Assembly: GCA_019247495.1 (NCBI GenBank)
Contig: JAFAOU010000176.1
Span: 1 to 35,687, forward strand
Source: Acidobacteriota bacterium
Lineage (GTDB): Bacteria > Acidobacteriota > Thermoanaerobaculia > Gp7-AA8
DNA length: 35,687 nucleotides
Direction of reading: 5' to 3'
Part shown: piece after piece, positions 21,529 to 30,309 of the stretch
Numbering within the stretch: position 1 is the first letter of the stretch
Layout of the letters: each line of letters starts with the position of its first letter
Made by a program: the position numbers and the translations under genes
Notes under the pieces: model-generated
What the model was told of the DNA's origin: nothing
Database searches by the model: none
Seen by the model: only the letters and a program-made list of their open reading frames with translations

Positions 21529-22731
21529 ATGAAGCACCGCCACAGAGAAAGAGGACAAGCGGTCCTTGCGACGACGATCATCATCTCGCTCGTCCTGCTC
21601 ACGCTTCTGACGATGTTGACTCAGGTTCAACTCGGAAACCGTCTTGTCTCGCGGCAACTCACCTATCAGGGACAGGCCGCGAACGCCGCGCAGGCAGGCT
21701 TGGTCGACGCGCTATCGTGGTTCCGGAAGCAGCAGGTACAGCCCGTAAAGGCGTTCAATCCTATTTACGACGCCTCCGCCACTCCGCCGATCAACGAGAC
21801 CGAGGACACCAACAGTCCCAACATGGGAATCGTCCGCAACTATCAGGTCAGCGGTCCGGGGCGGCTGATGGCCCGGTACGAAGTGAGGAAAGGTATCCCT
21901 GCGTTCAGCGCGGCCGGGGCGGGCGTCGTCGACGTTACGAACCAGAAAGGCCGAACGAACGCGAGCCAGGGCTCCGTGTGGCAGTTGGAGTCGATCGGAT
22001 ATATCTGGGTGCAGAACGATCCGGCCAACAATAATTACGATCAGAGCACCAATCAGGTACTTTCAAAGCAGACCTTCCGCACTGAGATTCAGAAGATGAG
22101 CGTCAATGTTCCTGACGGCGGCGCGGCCCTCTTCAGTGCAAATTGCGACAACGTCACGATCGATACCAAGACAAAGATCCAGGGCGGCGCGGGTATCGGT
22201 GTCTCGTGCAGGCCGGGCGGCGGTCTTGGTATGAAAAATAACGGCGTGGTGCGCGGTCTCACGCCTACGAAGACCAACTCCGTGGCGCCGTACGACATTC
22301 AGGCGGTATTTGCGGTGACCCCCCAGGAGTTGCAGGGGCTTGCCGACGTCAATGTGACGACCGTGACCGACCTTCCCAATCCATTGCCGGCGATGAACCT
22401 GATCATCATCAATGGTGCCGCCGTGTTTGATAACAAGCGGCCGCTCACAGGCAGCGGAATCCTGGTTGTGTATGGCGATCTGACGGTCTCAGTCGGATCG
22501 AACTCCAACTGGAGTGGCGTCATTTACTGCACGGGCAACCTCGTCATCAACGAAGTGACACAGGTGAGCGGTGCCATCATCGCGGCCAACAACTCCAGCA
22601 GCGCAACGGTTGCGATCAACAGCGGTACCGACATTTCCGAGGCTGACTACGACCCCGCCATCATCAGCCAGATCAATTCACAAATGGGTCAGTACCGTTT
22701 CAGCCGTAGCAAGTACTGGGTCGGGAAATAA
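21529..22731 (+). CDS. PilX-like pilus assembly protein
   Basis: The protein has 400 residues. The start at 21529 is set by GGAGG four bases upstream; the frame is open to 21475 but that part spans the promoter. After a basic leader (MKHRHRERG) a single hydrophobic helix (QAVLATTIIISLVLLTLLTM) follows, in the manner of PilX N-terminal domains. The residue after Gly is Gln and position +5 is Ala rather than Glu, so it is an atypical prepilin. The C-terminal third has the pattern GSGILVVYGDLTVSVGSNSN then WSGVIYCTGNLVI, a beta-helix-like layout seen in long PilX-like proteins. It is the first gene of the sigma-54 operon and is followed after one base by the giant pilin-like gene. Confidence 0.82.
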   Translation: MKHRHRERGQAVLATTIIISLVLLTLLTMLTQVQLGNRLVSRQLTYQGQAANAAQAGLVDALSWFRKQQVQPVKAFNPIYDASATPPINETEDTNSPNMGIVRNYQVSGPGRLMARYEVRKGIPAFSAAGAGVVDVTNQKGRTNASQGSVWQLESIGYIWVQNDPANNNYDQSTNQVLSKQTFRTEIQKMSVNVPDGGAALFSANCDNVTIDTKTKIQGGAGIGVSCRPGGGLGMKNNGVVRGLTPTKTNSVAPYDIQAVFAVTPQELQGLADVNVTTVTDLPNPLPAMNLIIINGAAVFDNKRPLTGSGILVVYGDLTVSVGSNSNWSGVIYCTGNLVINEVTQVSGAIIAANNSSSATVAINSGTDISEADYDPAIISQINSQMGQYRFSRSKYWVGK

Positions 22732-22732
22732 C

Positions 22733-25700
22733 ATGGGAAAGACAATGATAGTGACGACGCGTAGCCGGCAGGCCGGCATGAGTCTTATCGAAGTGATCGC
22801 CGGTTTCGCGATTATTTCCGTGATGGTGCTCGGAACGGTGACCGTGATGAGCAACGCACACAACCTCACGCGCCTGACCTCGAGCAAACAGTTCGCAACG
22901 GAAAAAGCGATCTCGATGATCGAAGAGCTCAAATCGCTCGTGCAGACGAATGCCGGCAGCACAATCGTCACGCTGGACGACTACGACGACGGCGTGAAGA
23001 ACAACATGGTGCTCACGACCATCGGCGAAAAAAACCAGGCTCCGCTGACTCCGCCGCTTCCGGACGACGTAATGAGCGGTAACGTTCTGCTGACGCCGGA
23101 CACGTGGCAGTATGAGCGTCTGATCACGGTCCGCAAGATCAAGGGGCAGGGAAACGACGTTCGCCTGGTCAACGTCAAGGTCTTTGAGAACCTGCCGAGG
23201 GGAGGACAAATCCTTCTCGCCGAGGTATCCAGCGTCATTCGCACACTGGCGGGAGATATGCCCCCCACGCAGGTGTACGACGTCTACTGTCTCGCTATCG
23301 AGAACGTGCCGGGTTGGTGGGTCTACATGTCGAACGTCGTCCCGTTCGTCAAAAGCGCCATCAGCGATTTGCAAGCCCGAAATCCGGGACTTATTTTCCG
23401 CGCGCACTGGATCACGTCGCTGGCCTATGGCCGCGATCTGCTCTACAAACCTTTCATCAATGACGCTGCCGATTCCAACGCGGACATCAACTCCGTCTAC
23501 TTCTATCCCGGCAAGATGCCGACCGCGTGCATAAGTGCCGGTAACTGCGGCGACGATTATTACTATCCGTCGTTCTTCTTCCGCGGCCGCATGAGCGTCG
23601 ACGGCGTCGATACGAACGGTTACGACGCCAAAGACAACCCGCAACCGTATGCGATCGCCGATCAGTACAACAACGCCATGCGGTATTACGACGAAAAGGC
23701 GCTTTACGACGCCCGTAAGAAAGCGGCCGCGAATCAGGACCCACCGCAAACGGAGGAGATGACATGGCGTCTGCTCATGGACGACATGTACATGAATCCG
23801 CAGAACTACACCAACGCGCTGATCATCAATCTCCACGGCGAGTTGATGCCGTTCCCGCCGGTGCGCAATTACTCGGATGCGGCGAAGAGCCCTGGAAACG
23901 CGGCATTGGTGAATGTCCGCGCCGTCACGCATCCGGAGCAACTGGTCTATGCGGCGAACAGCTGGGTGACGCTCCGGGTTTATACCTATACGGATCCTGC
24001 CTCGGCGACCGCGATCATGCCGGTACCGCTAACGATTCGGATCAACGGCTTGAATTCGTGGATTCCGTCGAATCCAGCCGGCTGCACCCCGATCGCTCCA
24101 CCTCCGGCCGGCAGCACCTGCAACGTTCAGGCAATTCACGGCGGGGTTGACAATGACGGATCGGGAGGCGTCGATGCTTACGATGCAGCTCCCGTCGCCG
24201 CTGCTTCCTATCCAGTGGTGGGACAACCGAATCAGATGGCGTGGACCTACAATATCGACGCGGCTACAGGCGACACGGTCCTCAAGCTATACGGTTCGCC
24301 GCTGAAAACTCCAACGGAGGCGAGTGGCCGCGGCCTGGCGCCCGAGGATCGGCTTTATGGTCTTGATTACATTCCATCGCCCGTCGAAGATCTCACGACT
24401 GGTGCAGTTCAATTCTCTACGGATCTGACGTCCACGGCCGTACGCCCGAAGAATACAGCCCGCTGGATCATCAAGATTCCTGCGGCGGCGATCCCGGTTA
24501 CCGGCGCGGTTCTCTCAGTTGAAACGCGCATTGGCGATCAGGAAACGAGTGGCTATCTTTATCCCACCGCCGTGGACCCTGAAAACAAGAGCCGAACCTT
24601 CGCATGGTGCGGACCCAATTCGTACATTTACGGCACCGCCGCTACACCGCCCAAGCTGCCGCTGACGGAGCGTTTTCAGGTGATTGGCGATCCGCGTCAC
24701 TGCCCGTATGCGGATTTGAAACGGCCGAATGTTTTCGCTCCCTCGGCATTTCCGGCGGCCGCTATCGTTGGTCCGCCGGCCGTTGCGGCTGGAGCGTATG
24801 AGAGCACGTTGGGTATGGGCTACAACCGCTATTTCGATGATATGGAGGACGGGAACCGCAATCGGGGAGGAGCCGCTGAGATCACCGGCGCAAATGTCGA
24901 ACCGTTCCACATCGTCGCCAGCGGTGGCAGCCAGAACAACCTCTTCGCAGTCAAGATCGATGGCGGCGCGACCATCACGACCACTCTCGCCAATTCCACC
25001 GTTGATATGACCGCGGCGCAAATCGTTGCGAAGCTCATGGCCAATGTGACGTTCACCGCGGTGGCGAATGCCGACGCAGTCAGCGGCCGCGTGCGAGTGA
25101 CCACAAAGGCAATCGCGGCGCGGCCCGGCTCCGTACAGTTCGACACATCCATCGCGAATGACTGCGGCCCAACCGTCGGTTTTGACAATTCTATTGGGAG
25201 GATGGCCGGGTGGCCGGGTTGGGTCTATCAAGTCGGCGCTCAGCAGTACGGCATCAATAACAACGGCAATGTCGCCGACCCTGGATGGGACACCGGTGCG
25301 GGCTCTCTCGAGATCGACGTACACCGGCTCTTCCAAATGTTACGGTCAACACTGACACGATCCAATGCCATCTGGACCACAATGACCGGTTTCTCCTACT
25401 ACTACATCGGCATCGGCAACGAGATCGGTTATGACTCGGCCAATGGATTTCCGAACAGTGTTCCGGTGTCGACAAAACCGTTTACGGGATCGGGCGGAAG
25501 CCTTTACGAGAACTCCATCACCGGGACAGTGAAATATGTCCGCGACAACGCCTCGCCGCCGGTCTGGTGGGCGAAACCGTGGATGGGCGAGCTCTATCCG
25601 GACTCCGCCTACGCGGCCTGGCTTGCCAACGGCAATATCCCGACCGGCACCGGCGCAACCAAGTTCGTCCGCGATGACCGCTCCAAGTTCCCGCCGTTCA

Positions 25701-26689
25701 ACGGTACGAAACTGATTGCTTCGGTCCGCCGTACGAAGGAGATGGGCAGTACGACGTTCTTCTGGAACGGCAACGCCGGCGCGACGTTCCACCACACGTA
25801 CCACGACGGCGACCAAGCCGCCATCACCAGCCCCGGTCCGGGTAAGGACATCGCGGACAACTACTCCCTGCCCGTTCCGGACACGATCGACAACGCGCGT
25901 CCCTTTGACATCAATGTCAACAATACCGGCTATAACCCCGAGAACTTCCTCCAGCCCGGGGCTTACCCGAATGCCTATGTGGCCAGAGTGCTGAATACCT
26001 ACTACACGCATTCGGGCTCGGAGACACAAGGGAGCGGCCTCCTGGCTCTCACGGATCCGAGCAGTAATAATCCCGCGTTCATTGCCGTCAATGGCCTTTC
26101 ACCGACCGGTGTGGCCGGCACGACCTTCATTGCGAAATGGTCGTTCCTGACGCTGATTCAGAGCTACATGAATGGCGGCCTCTATACCGATGCATCAGCC
26201 AGCCCGAAAGCGAAGCATATCCGCCAGTTGCCTCGCGTGATGATCACCGACCCGAATGAAAACACCGACCTGAAGAACAAAAGCTCCATCACCGTCGGGT
26301 GGAATACGACGTGGAGACGGTGGGATAATCTCACCTACACGACCGACCCGGCGTACGCCAACTGGACGGAAACGCTGACGATGAAGTATGCGGTGCTCTA
26401 CAGCCCCAGCAACGGCGTTCCCGATAAGAATCCGGCCAATGGAAATCCCACTGGCTGGAAATACATCCAGGATGGCACCGTCGCCTATCCCGGCGTCAAG
26501 CCGGACCCGGCGCACGAGATCGCCGTTGCTGTATCGGCAGCCACGACGAGTACGTCGACGACCTTCAACACACCGGCAGGGACCTTTCCGCAAGGCAACT
26601 ATCTGATCCGCGTTGAGGGCTACCGAGAGGGTTACCCGTTACACTACTCATTCCACCAGTACCGCGCCTTCTTACAGAGATCACCATGA
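22733..26689 (+). CDS. Giant type IV pilin-like protein (1318 aa), putative pilus-tip adhesin
   Basis: The leader MGKTMIVTTRSRQAG is followed by MSLIEVIAGFAIISVMVLG, a textbook prepilin helix: cleavage after G15 and Glu at +5 (E20). Typical PilV/PilW pseudopilins have 150-400 residues; this one has 1318. The body is exported and rich in Tyr, Asn, Thr and Pro. Visible parts are a segment around residue 360-380 (NALIINLHGELMPFPPVRNY), a region near 723-820 whose strand pattern (FAVKIDGGATITTTLANSTV, then VRVTTKA) resembles flagellar-hook or phage-tail beta domains, and a fibronectin-III-like end (~1170-1318, SITVGWNTTWRRW to YLIRVEGYREGY). No PilY1 homologue is visible here, so this could fill the tip role. 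ATG 22733 is used; the next in-frame ATG, 22745, is possible. The stop overlaps the next gene by ATGA. Confidence 0.85.
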   Translation: MGKTMIVTTRSRQAGMSLIEVIAGFAIISVMVLGTVTVMSNAHNLTRLTSSKQFATEKAISMIEELKSLVQTNAGSTIVTLDDYDDGVKNNMVLTTIGEKNQAPLTPPLPDDVMSGNVLLTPDTWQYERLITVRKIKGQGNDVRLVNVKVFENLPRGGQILLAEVSSVIRTLAGDMPPTQVYDVYCLAIENVPGWWVYMSNVVPFVKSAISDLQARNPGLIFRAHWITSLAYGRDLLYKPFINDAADSNADINSVYFYPGKMPTACISAGNCGDDYYYPSFFFRGRMSVDGVDTNGYDAKDNPQPYAIADQYNNAMRYYDEKALYDARKKAAANQDPPQTEEMTWRLLMDDMYMNPQNYTNALIINLHGELMPFPPVRNYSDAAKSPGNAALVNVRAVTHPEQLVYAANSWVTLRVYTYTDPASATAIMPVPLTIRINGLNSWIPSNPAGCTPIAPPPAGSTCNVQAIHGGVDNDGSGGVDAYDAAPVAAASYPVVGQPNQMAWTYNIDAATGDTVLKLYGSPLKTPTEASGRGLAPEDRLYGLDYIPSPVEDLTTGAVQFSTDLTSTAVRPKNTARWIIKIPAAAIPVTGAVLSVETRIGDQETSGYLYPTAVDPENKSRTFAWCGPNSYIYGTAATPPKLPLTERFQVIGDPRHCPYADLKRPNVFAPSAFPAAAIVGPPAVAAGAYESTLGMGYNRYFDDMEDGNRNRGGAAEITGANVEPFHIVASGGSQNNLFAVKIDGGATITTTLANSTVDMTAAQIVAKLMANVTFTAVANADAVSGRVRVTTKAIAARPGSVQFDTSIANDCGPTVGFDNSIGRMAGWPGWVYQVGAQQYGINNNGNVADPGWDTGAGSLEIDVHRLFQMLRSTLTRSNAIWTTMTGFSYYYIGIGNEIGYDSANGFPNSVPVSTKPFTGSGGSLYENSITGTVKYVRDNASPPVWWAKPWMGELYPDSAYAAWLANGNIPTGTGATKFVRDDRSKFPPFNGTKLIASVRRTKEMGSTTFFWNGNAGATFHHTYHDGDQAAITSPGPGKDIADNYSLPVPDTIDNARPFDINVNNTGYNPENFLQPGAYPNAYVARVLNTYYTHSGSETQGSGLLALTDPSSNNPAFIAVNGLSPTGVAGTTFIAKWSFLTLIQSYMNGGLYTDASASPKAKHIRQLPRVMITDPNENTDLKNKSSITVGWNTTWRRWDNLTYTTDPAYANWTETLTMKYAVLYSPSNGVPDKNPANGNPTGWKYIQDGTVAYPGVKPDPAHEIAVAVSAATTSTSTTFNTPAGTFPQGNYLIRVEGYREGYPLHYSFHQYRAFLQRSP

Positions 26690-27804
26690 TGAAGATGAAG
26701 ACGAGATCCCGATCGAGAGGCCAGCGTGGCATCACGCTGATGGAGATGATGGTGGTTGTTGCTCTATTCACCGTCCTTTTCTTTATCTCGTACACACTGC
26801 TCGAGGACAGCGTACAGACGAGCCTTTTTGTAGAGGAGCACAACGACCTTCCTATCTATGGTCAGTCGGCGGTCAACGCCATTCAACGGGAGTTGCTGCA
26901 ATCGCGGGTCGTCTTCGAAGGCTCCGCTGCCAGCACCGGTCCGGGCTATTTTTCGGCACTCACGTTTCCCGCGGCATTTCCGCTGCTGACCGGTTCGAAG
27001 ATGCCGGTGTTGAATCCGGCCAGCACTTCGCTCGTCCCCGATGATCCTGCCACCCGCTACACCGGCAACGTGCTGCTGGTCGCCAAGCAACTCCCGCCGG
27101 CGCTGATCACAGGGTTGACGGGGACCGGCGGTACATCGCTACTCGTGGACCGCTACCAGTTCCAGGTCTTCTACCTGACCCAGCGATTCAACCACGGGTT
27201 TGCGGGACAGAACTACTTCATCGACGCGATCCAGGCGAAGAGCGACATCTACGCCGACTACTCCCAGTTGACGCAATGGGCAGCGCTGGGAACGACCATC
27301 GCCGCGGACAAGACGAAAGTCGCCACGCAGTTGAGCGCGTACACGGATCCGATCACCGGTGCTTCGCAGCCGACGACGAAAGCATGGAATTCAGGTGTGG
27401 CCGCGCCCGTCGCGTTTTACACGATCACCGCGTCCATGGGCTTCACGGCCATCAACAGTCCGACCATCGCGCTGCCCACCTCGGCGAGCCTCGTGAAGGG
27501 TCTTAGCGGCGGCCGTGTTTCCGGCAAGATGGACTACACCATCGGGTTTCGTACTACCGGAGGCGCTCGCTTCAACGTGAACACGGACGTCAAGAAGGCC
27601 GACGGCTCGATCCAGGTGCGAGACCCGATTCCTAAATACGCCGTCTTCGATTCCAACGTACCGACCTTTCCGTCCGGCATGGAGTTTCTGATCGTCGGTC
27701 CGGCCGGATCGCGGCGCATCCTCAGCCGCATCGTCATCCTGGCCAGCTACATAGGCCATATCGACTCGAAGGAGTCGCTCGTCATCACCTCCGGCTCTTC
27801 GTAA
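26686..27804 (+). CDS. PilW-like pseudopilin
   Basis: The protein has 372 residues. Leader MMKMKTRSRSRGQRG, then ITLMEMMVVVALFTVLFFI: cleavage after G15 and Glu at +5 (E20). The rest is a beta-rich exported domain with a disordered-looking Ala/Thr-rich middle, longer than most PilW proteins. The ATG lies in the ATGA overlap with the giant pilin gene, so the two are translated together, probably in fixed ratio, as parts of one priming complex. It is the last gene before a strong hairpin terminator. Confidence 0.87.
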   Translation: MMKMKTRSRSRGQRGITLMEMMVVVALFTVLFFISYTLLEDSVQTSLFVEEHNDLPIYGQSAVNAIQRELLQSRVVFEGSAASTGPGYFSALTFPAAFPLLTGSKMPVLNPASTSLVPDDPATRYTGNVLLVAKQLPPALITGLTGTGGTSLLVDRYQFQVFYLTQRFNHGFAGQNYFIDAIQAKSDIYADYSQLTQWAALGTTIAADKTKVATQLSAYTDPITGASQPTTKAWNSGVAAPVAFYTITASMGFTAINSPTIALPTSASLVKGLSGGRVSGKMDYTIGFRTTGGARFNVNTDVKKADGSIQVRDPIPKYAVFDSNVPTFPSGMEFLIVGPAGSRRILSRIVILASYIGHIDSKESLVITSGSS

Positions 27805-27811
27805 GCGCCAC

Positions 27812-27853
27812 GGCGTCGCCGCGTGAAAAACCGGCGACGCCGCCAATCTTTTT
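27812..27853 (+). terminator. Terminator of the minor pilin operon
   Basis: GGCGTCGCCG (27812-27821), loop of ten bases, CGGCGACGCC (27832-27841), perfect ten-base stem, followed by GCCAATCTTTTT. It separates the PilX-PilV-PilW group from the GspH-like gene. Confidence 0.85.
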
Positions 27854-27968
27854 GACGGCCCGCGCGCTCCGTCTACTTCGCTAACTCACTTCGTTTCAGC
27901 GACTTCGCGCAAAACGCGTCTGCCCTCGTTCTCTTGCAATGGCCTTCTCCCGAAAAAGGAGAACGGCA

Positions 27969-28565
27969 ATGGAACCAAAGAGAACATCGAAGGGGATGAC
28001 GCTTCTCGAATGCGCTGTGAGTATGGCCATCATGGCCAGTCTGCTGTTGGCCGCGGCACCGGCGCTCGACAACATGCACCGACGCTATGCGCTGGCGACC
28101 GCCGCGGACCGGGTGCGCCGGCAGATGGTGCGCGCGCAGAGCACGGCGGCGGCCCTCTCGAAAAACTGCGGCGTCTACTACTTCCAGACGAACGGCGAGT
28201 GGATGTCCGCCATCTACACCGACGAGAACGGCAACGGCGTGCTGCGGAGCGAGATCGCCAGCGGCGTGGACCGGCGCATCGAAGGTCCGTACCCGCTCCT
28301 CAACACGACTGCGCCGGTCGTGGTCGGGATCGGGAACGGCTTCACCGATCCCGACACGCTGGCGCCGTTCACCGCCGGCTCCTCCCCGGTCGCGTTCAAC
28401 AGTTCCTTCATCTGCTCGTTTTCGCAGATCGGTGCCGGTACCCCGGGCACGATCTTCCTCACCGATGGCGGCAGCCTGGGCGCCGCGGTGCGTTCCTCAG
28501 GATCGGATGGAAACATCCGGAAGCTTTACTACGCCGGGAAGGGGCAGAAGTGGGTTGAACGGTAG
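27969..28565 (+). CDS. GspH/FimT-type pseudopilin
   Basis: The protein has 198 residues. ATG 27969 is chosen by the Shine-Dalgarno AAGGAGA; the frame extends to 27939 without one. Leader MEPKRTSKG, then MTLLECAVSMAIMASLLLAA, with cleavage after G9 and Glu at +5 (E14). The helix LDNMHRRYALATAADRVRRQMVRAQSTAA and following strands fit GspH/FimT (KNCGVYYF, IYTDENGNGVL). It is likely the minor pilin that completes the tip complex with the three upstream proteins. Its promoter is not evident; a sigma-54-like match was sought and not found. Confidence 0.88.
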   Translation: MEPKRTSKGMTLLECAVSMAIMASLLLAAAPALDNMHRRYALATAADRVRRQMVRAQSTAAALSKNCGVYYFQTNGEWMSAIYTDENGNGVLRSEIASGVDRRIEGPYPLLNTTAPVVVGIGNGFTDPDTLAPFTAGSSPVAFNSSFICSFSQIGAGTPGTIFLTDGGSLGAAVRSSGSDGNIRKLYYAGKGQKWVER

Positions 28566-28595
28566 AGCTCGAAAACATCAGGGAATGAGTCCCCG

Positions 28596-28611
28596 CGGGG
28601 CGTCCGTTGCA
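28596..28611 (+). promoter_or_regulatory. Candidate second sigma-54 promoter
   Basis: CGGGGCGTCCGTTGCA keeps GG (28597-28598) and GC (28609-28610) at the correct spacing and a perfect TTGCA, but only four of seven bases of the -24 box. The expected start near 28622 leaves a leader of about 22 bases with CAGGAGG before the ATG at 28644, the same geometry as the pilX promoter. Confidence 0.4.
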
Positions 28612-28643
28612 ACCGGTACTTTCCATTCAGGAGGCACCAGCCG

Positions 28644-29165
28644 ATGCGACGTATCGGAAACGTGGTTATTGCCGTCTCTGCGGTTTTCGTGGTCAGCATC
28701 GCCTCCGCGGCGGAAACGAAGGCGACGAATGTGAAGCCGGCACCGACCCGGCCGCCCGTTGCAGCGGCAGCGGCGTCGGACAACGATTCTCCGCTCGTCC
28801 GCGCTGCGAAGATCAGCTATCAGGCTCGCCTCCATCCGAAGTCTCGAGTCGTGATCGACTCCACCACGCTCGTCGTTTCGCGCTGGCCGTCCGCGCCGGT
28901 GGCTGCAACCTCCGGAGGACCGGAGGCGCAAGGGCGCTCATGGGCTTCCGGCAACTCCGGCGATGCCGGCGCGATCGCCGCGCAGGAACGGAGTGCACGC
29001 GAGATGCGCGCAGCGGCTGAGCAGGCACGCCAGACTGCTCTGCGTCAGGAACAGTCGTACATGGCGCAGCAGAACGATGAGCCGTACAGCGAAGTCATCG
29101 ACGACCACGTGACGAACCGTCTCGAAACGATTCCTTCGGAGATGACCCATAAGCCGCCGATGTAG
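28644..29165 (+). CDS. Secreted coiled-coil hypothetical protein at the end of the pilin cluster
   Basis: The protein has 173 residues. Shine-Dalgarno CAGGAGG lies ten bases before the ATG. Sec signal peptide (MRRIGNVVIAVSAVFVVSIASA), then a Pro/Ala/Thr-rich spacer, a short strand region (SRVVIDSTTLVVSRW), a Gly/Ser stretch, and a helix with heptad character (AREMRAAAEQARQTALRQEQ) near residues 120-145. No family is recognised. Its place after four pilin genes and a sigma-54-like box suggests a pilus-associated periplasmic factor. The last 71 bases overlap, on the opposite strand, the 3' end of the diguanylate cyclase gene. Confidence 0.72.
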   Translation: MRRIGNVVIAVSAVFVVSIASAAETKATNVKPAPTRPPVAAAAASDNDSPLVRAAKISYQARLHPKSRVVIDSTTLVVSRWPSAPVAATSGGPEAQGRSWASGNSGDAGAIAAQERSAREMRAAAEQARQTALRQEQSYMAQQNDEPYSEVIDDHVTNRLETIPSEMTHKPPM

Positions 29166-30198
29166 TCCCGGCACGATGCGCCGCGGTAACCGGAACGGTT
29201 GACGCGGCGGCCACGGGATACTCGTAGACCTCTGGCGGCGTCGTGGTTGGATGTTTCTTCAGCCACTTGTTCGCGTACAACTCCTGGTCAGCCACCTCGA
29301 GCAGTTGCTGGATGGTCGCCCCTGCGGGCATCAGCGACGAGCAACCCATCCCGATCGTTACACCAACCTGCAACGTCGCATCCCGTTCGTGCCACTGCAG
29401 CGACGACAGCTCCGCGGCCAGCCGTTCGGCAACGGCGCGCGTTTCGTCGACGGTCAGGTTCAGCACGAGGAGCACGAACTCATCCCCACCGTAGCGCGCG
29501 ATGACGTCGTCGCTGCGCGTGCGGCGCAGAAAGAGGCCGCCCATGTCTTTCAGCACGCGGTCGCCCATCAAGTGTCCGTAGTTGTCGTTGATGTATTTGA
29601 AGTCGTTCACGTCGAAGAGGACGACGGCGATGTTGTCCTTCTGCGCGATATGCCGCTCCGCCTGTTCGAAGAAATAGCGGCGTGTGGCCACGCGCGTCAG
29701 CTCGTCGTGATTGGCGATGTCGCGCCACTCGCGCGCGTCGGCATCGAGAGCACGCTGCCGCGCCAGGATGCGTCGCGCCGCCGCGACTTTCGCCACGACC
29801 TCGACCTCGGTGCAGCCCTTGGCCAAAAAGTCGTCGTAGCCGAGGGTAAGGGCGGTAACTTTGACCGAAAGCTCGTCGTGCGCCGTCAGCATCACTGCGT
29901 ATAACCCGCTCATCTCCGAATTCGCACGGACCTCGGCGATCAGCGCGAGGCCATCCTTGCGCGGCATCTCGAAATCGGAGATGAGGAGGTCGAAGTGTTC
30001 GGCGGCGAGTTTTCGGAGCGCTTCCACACCATTTGCCGCCGTCGTGACCGTGAGCCCGAGGCGGCGCGCGATGGAAGCGAGCCAGACGGAGAAGTTTTCG
30101 TCATCCTCGACGATCAGTACGCGGACCGGCTCCGCGGGTGGGTCGGGGGGCAGATCGTTACGCCGGCGCTGGGGGGTCGTCACGCGCTGCGAGGTCAT
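29095..30198 (-). CDS. Response regulator diguanylate cyclase (REC-GGDEF)
   Basis: The protein has 367 residues. Residues ~26-145 are a receiver domain with acidic pair D32/D33 and phospho-acceptor D75 in LLISDFEMPRKDG. A short helix leads to a GGDEF domain with an intact active site G237-G-D-E-F (ARYGGDEFVLL) and an inhibitory I-site RSDD five residues before it. It should make cyclic di-GMP when phosphorylated, with product feedback. The last ~43 residues (after PEVYEYPV) are a low-complexity Ser/Thr/Arg-rich tail, whose coding sequence overlaps the convergent secreted gene. Its position within the pilus cluster suggests a link between c-di-GMP and pili. The start at 30198 lacks a good Shine-Dalgarno. 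Confidence 0.93.
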   Translation of the reverse strand: MTSQRVTTPQRRRNDLPPDPPAEPVRVLIVEDDENFSVWLASIARRLGLTVTTAANGVEALRKLAAEHFDLLISDFEMPRKDGLALIAEVRANSEMSGLYAVMLTAHDELSVKVTALTLGYDDFLAKGCTEVEVVAKVAAARRILARQRALDADAREWRDIANHDELTRVATRRYFFEQAERHIAQKDNIAVVLFDVNDFKYINDNYGHLMGDRVLKDMGGLFLRRTRSDDVIARYGGDEFVLLVLNLTVDETRAVAERLAAELSSLQWHERDATLQVGVTIGMGCSSLMPAGATIQQLLEVADQELYANKWLKKHPTTTPPEVYEYPVAAASTVPVTAAHRAGTTSAAYGSSPKESFRDGSSRGRR

Positions 30199-30253
30199 TC
30201 ACGTTCGGAGCCATGCTCGGCCGTGGCCGTGACGCCGGTCACAGGATCGAGTT

Positions 30254-30283
30254 CGCCGGCCGCCTGAAAACAGACGGCCGGCG
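30254..30283 (-). terminator. Hairpin after the multicopper oxidase gene
   Basis: CGCCGGCCG (30254-30262) and CGGCCGGCG (30275-30283) pair perfectly, with an inner CTG-AAAA-CAG extending the stem. It lies 27 bases after the oxidase stop on the minus strand. There is no U-tract, so it may act by Rho or as a 3'-end stabiliser. Confidence 0.6.
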
Positions 30284-30309
30284 TTGGAAAGTCTCTAGTG
30301 GTGATCGAG

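Noticed and set aside
22571..22732. Longer start for the giant pilin-like protein
   Set aside because: It lies inside the PilX-like gene in another frame and would put 54 residues before the prepilin leader.
22700..23941. 413-codon open frame on the minus strand
   Set aside because: Antisense to the giant pilin-like gene, no Shine-Dalgarno, product rich in His, Arg and Val without a recognisable fold.
27924..27937. Sigma-54 box before the GspH-like gene
   Set aside because: TTGC is present but there is no GG twelve bases before GC.
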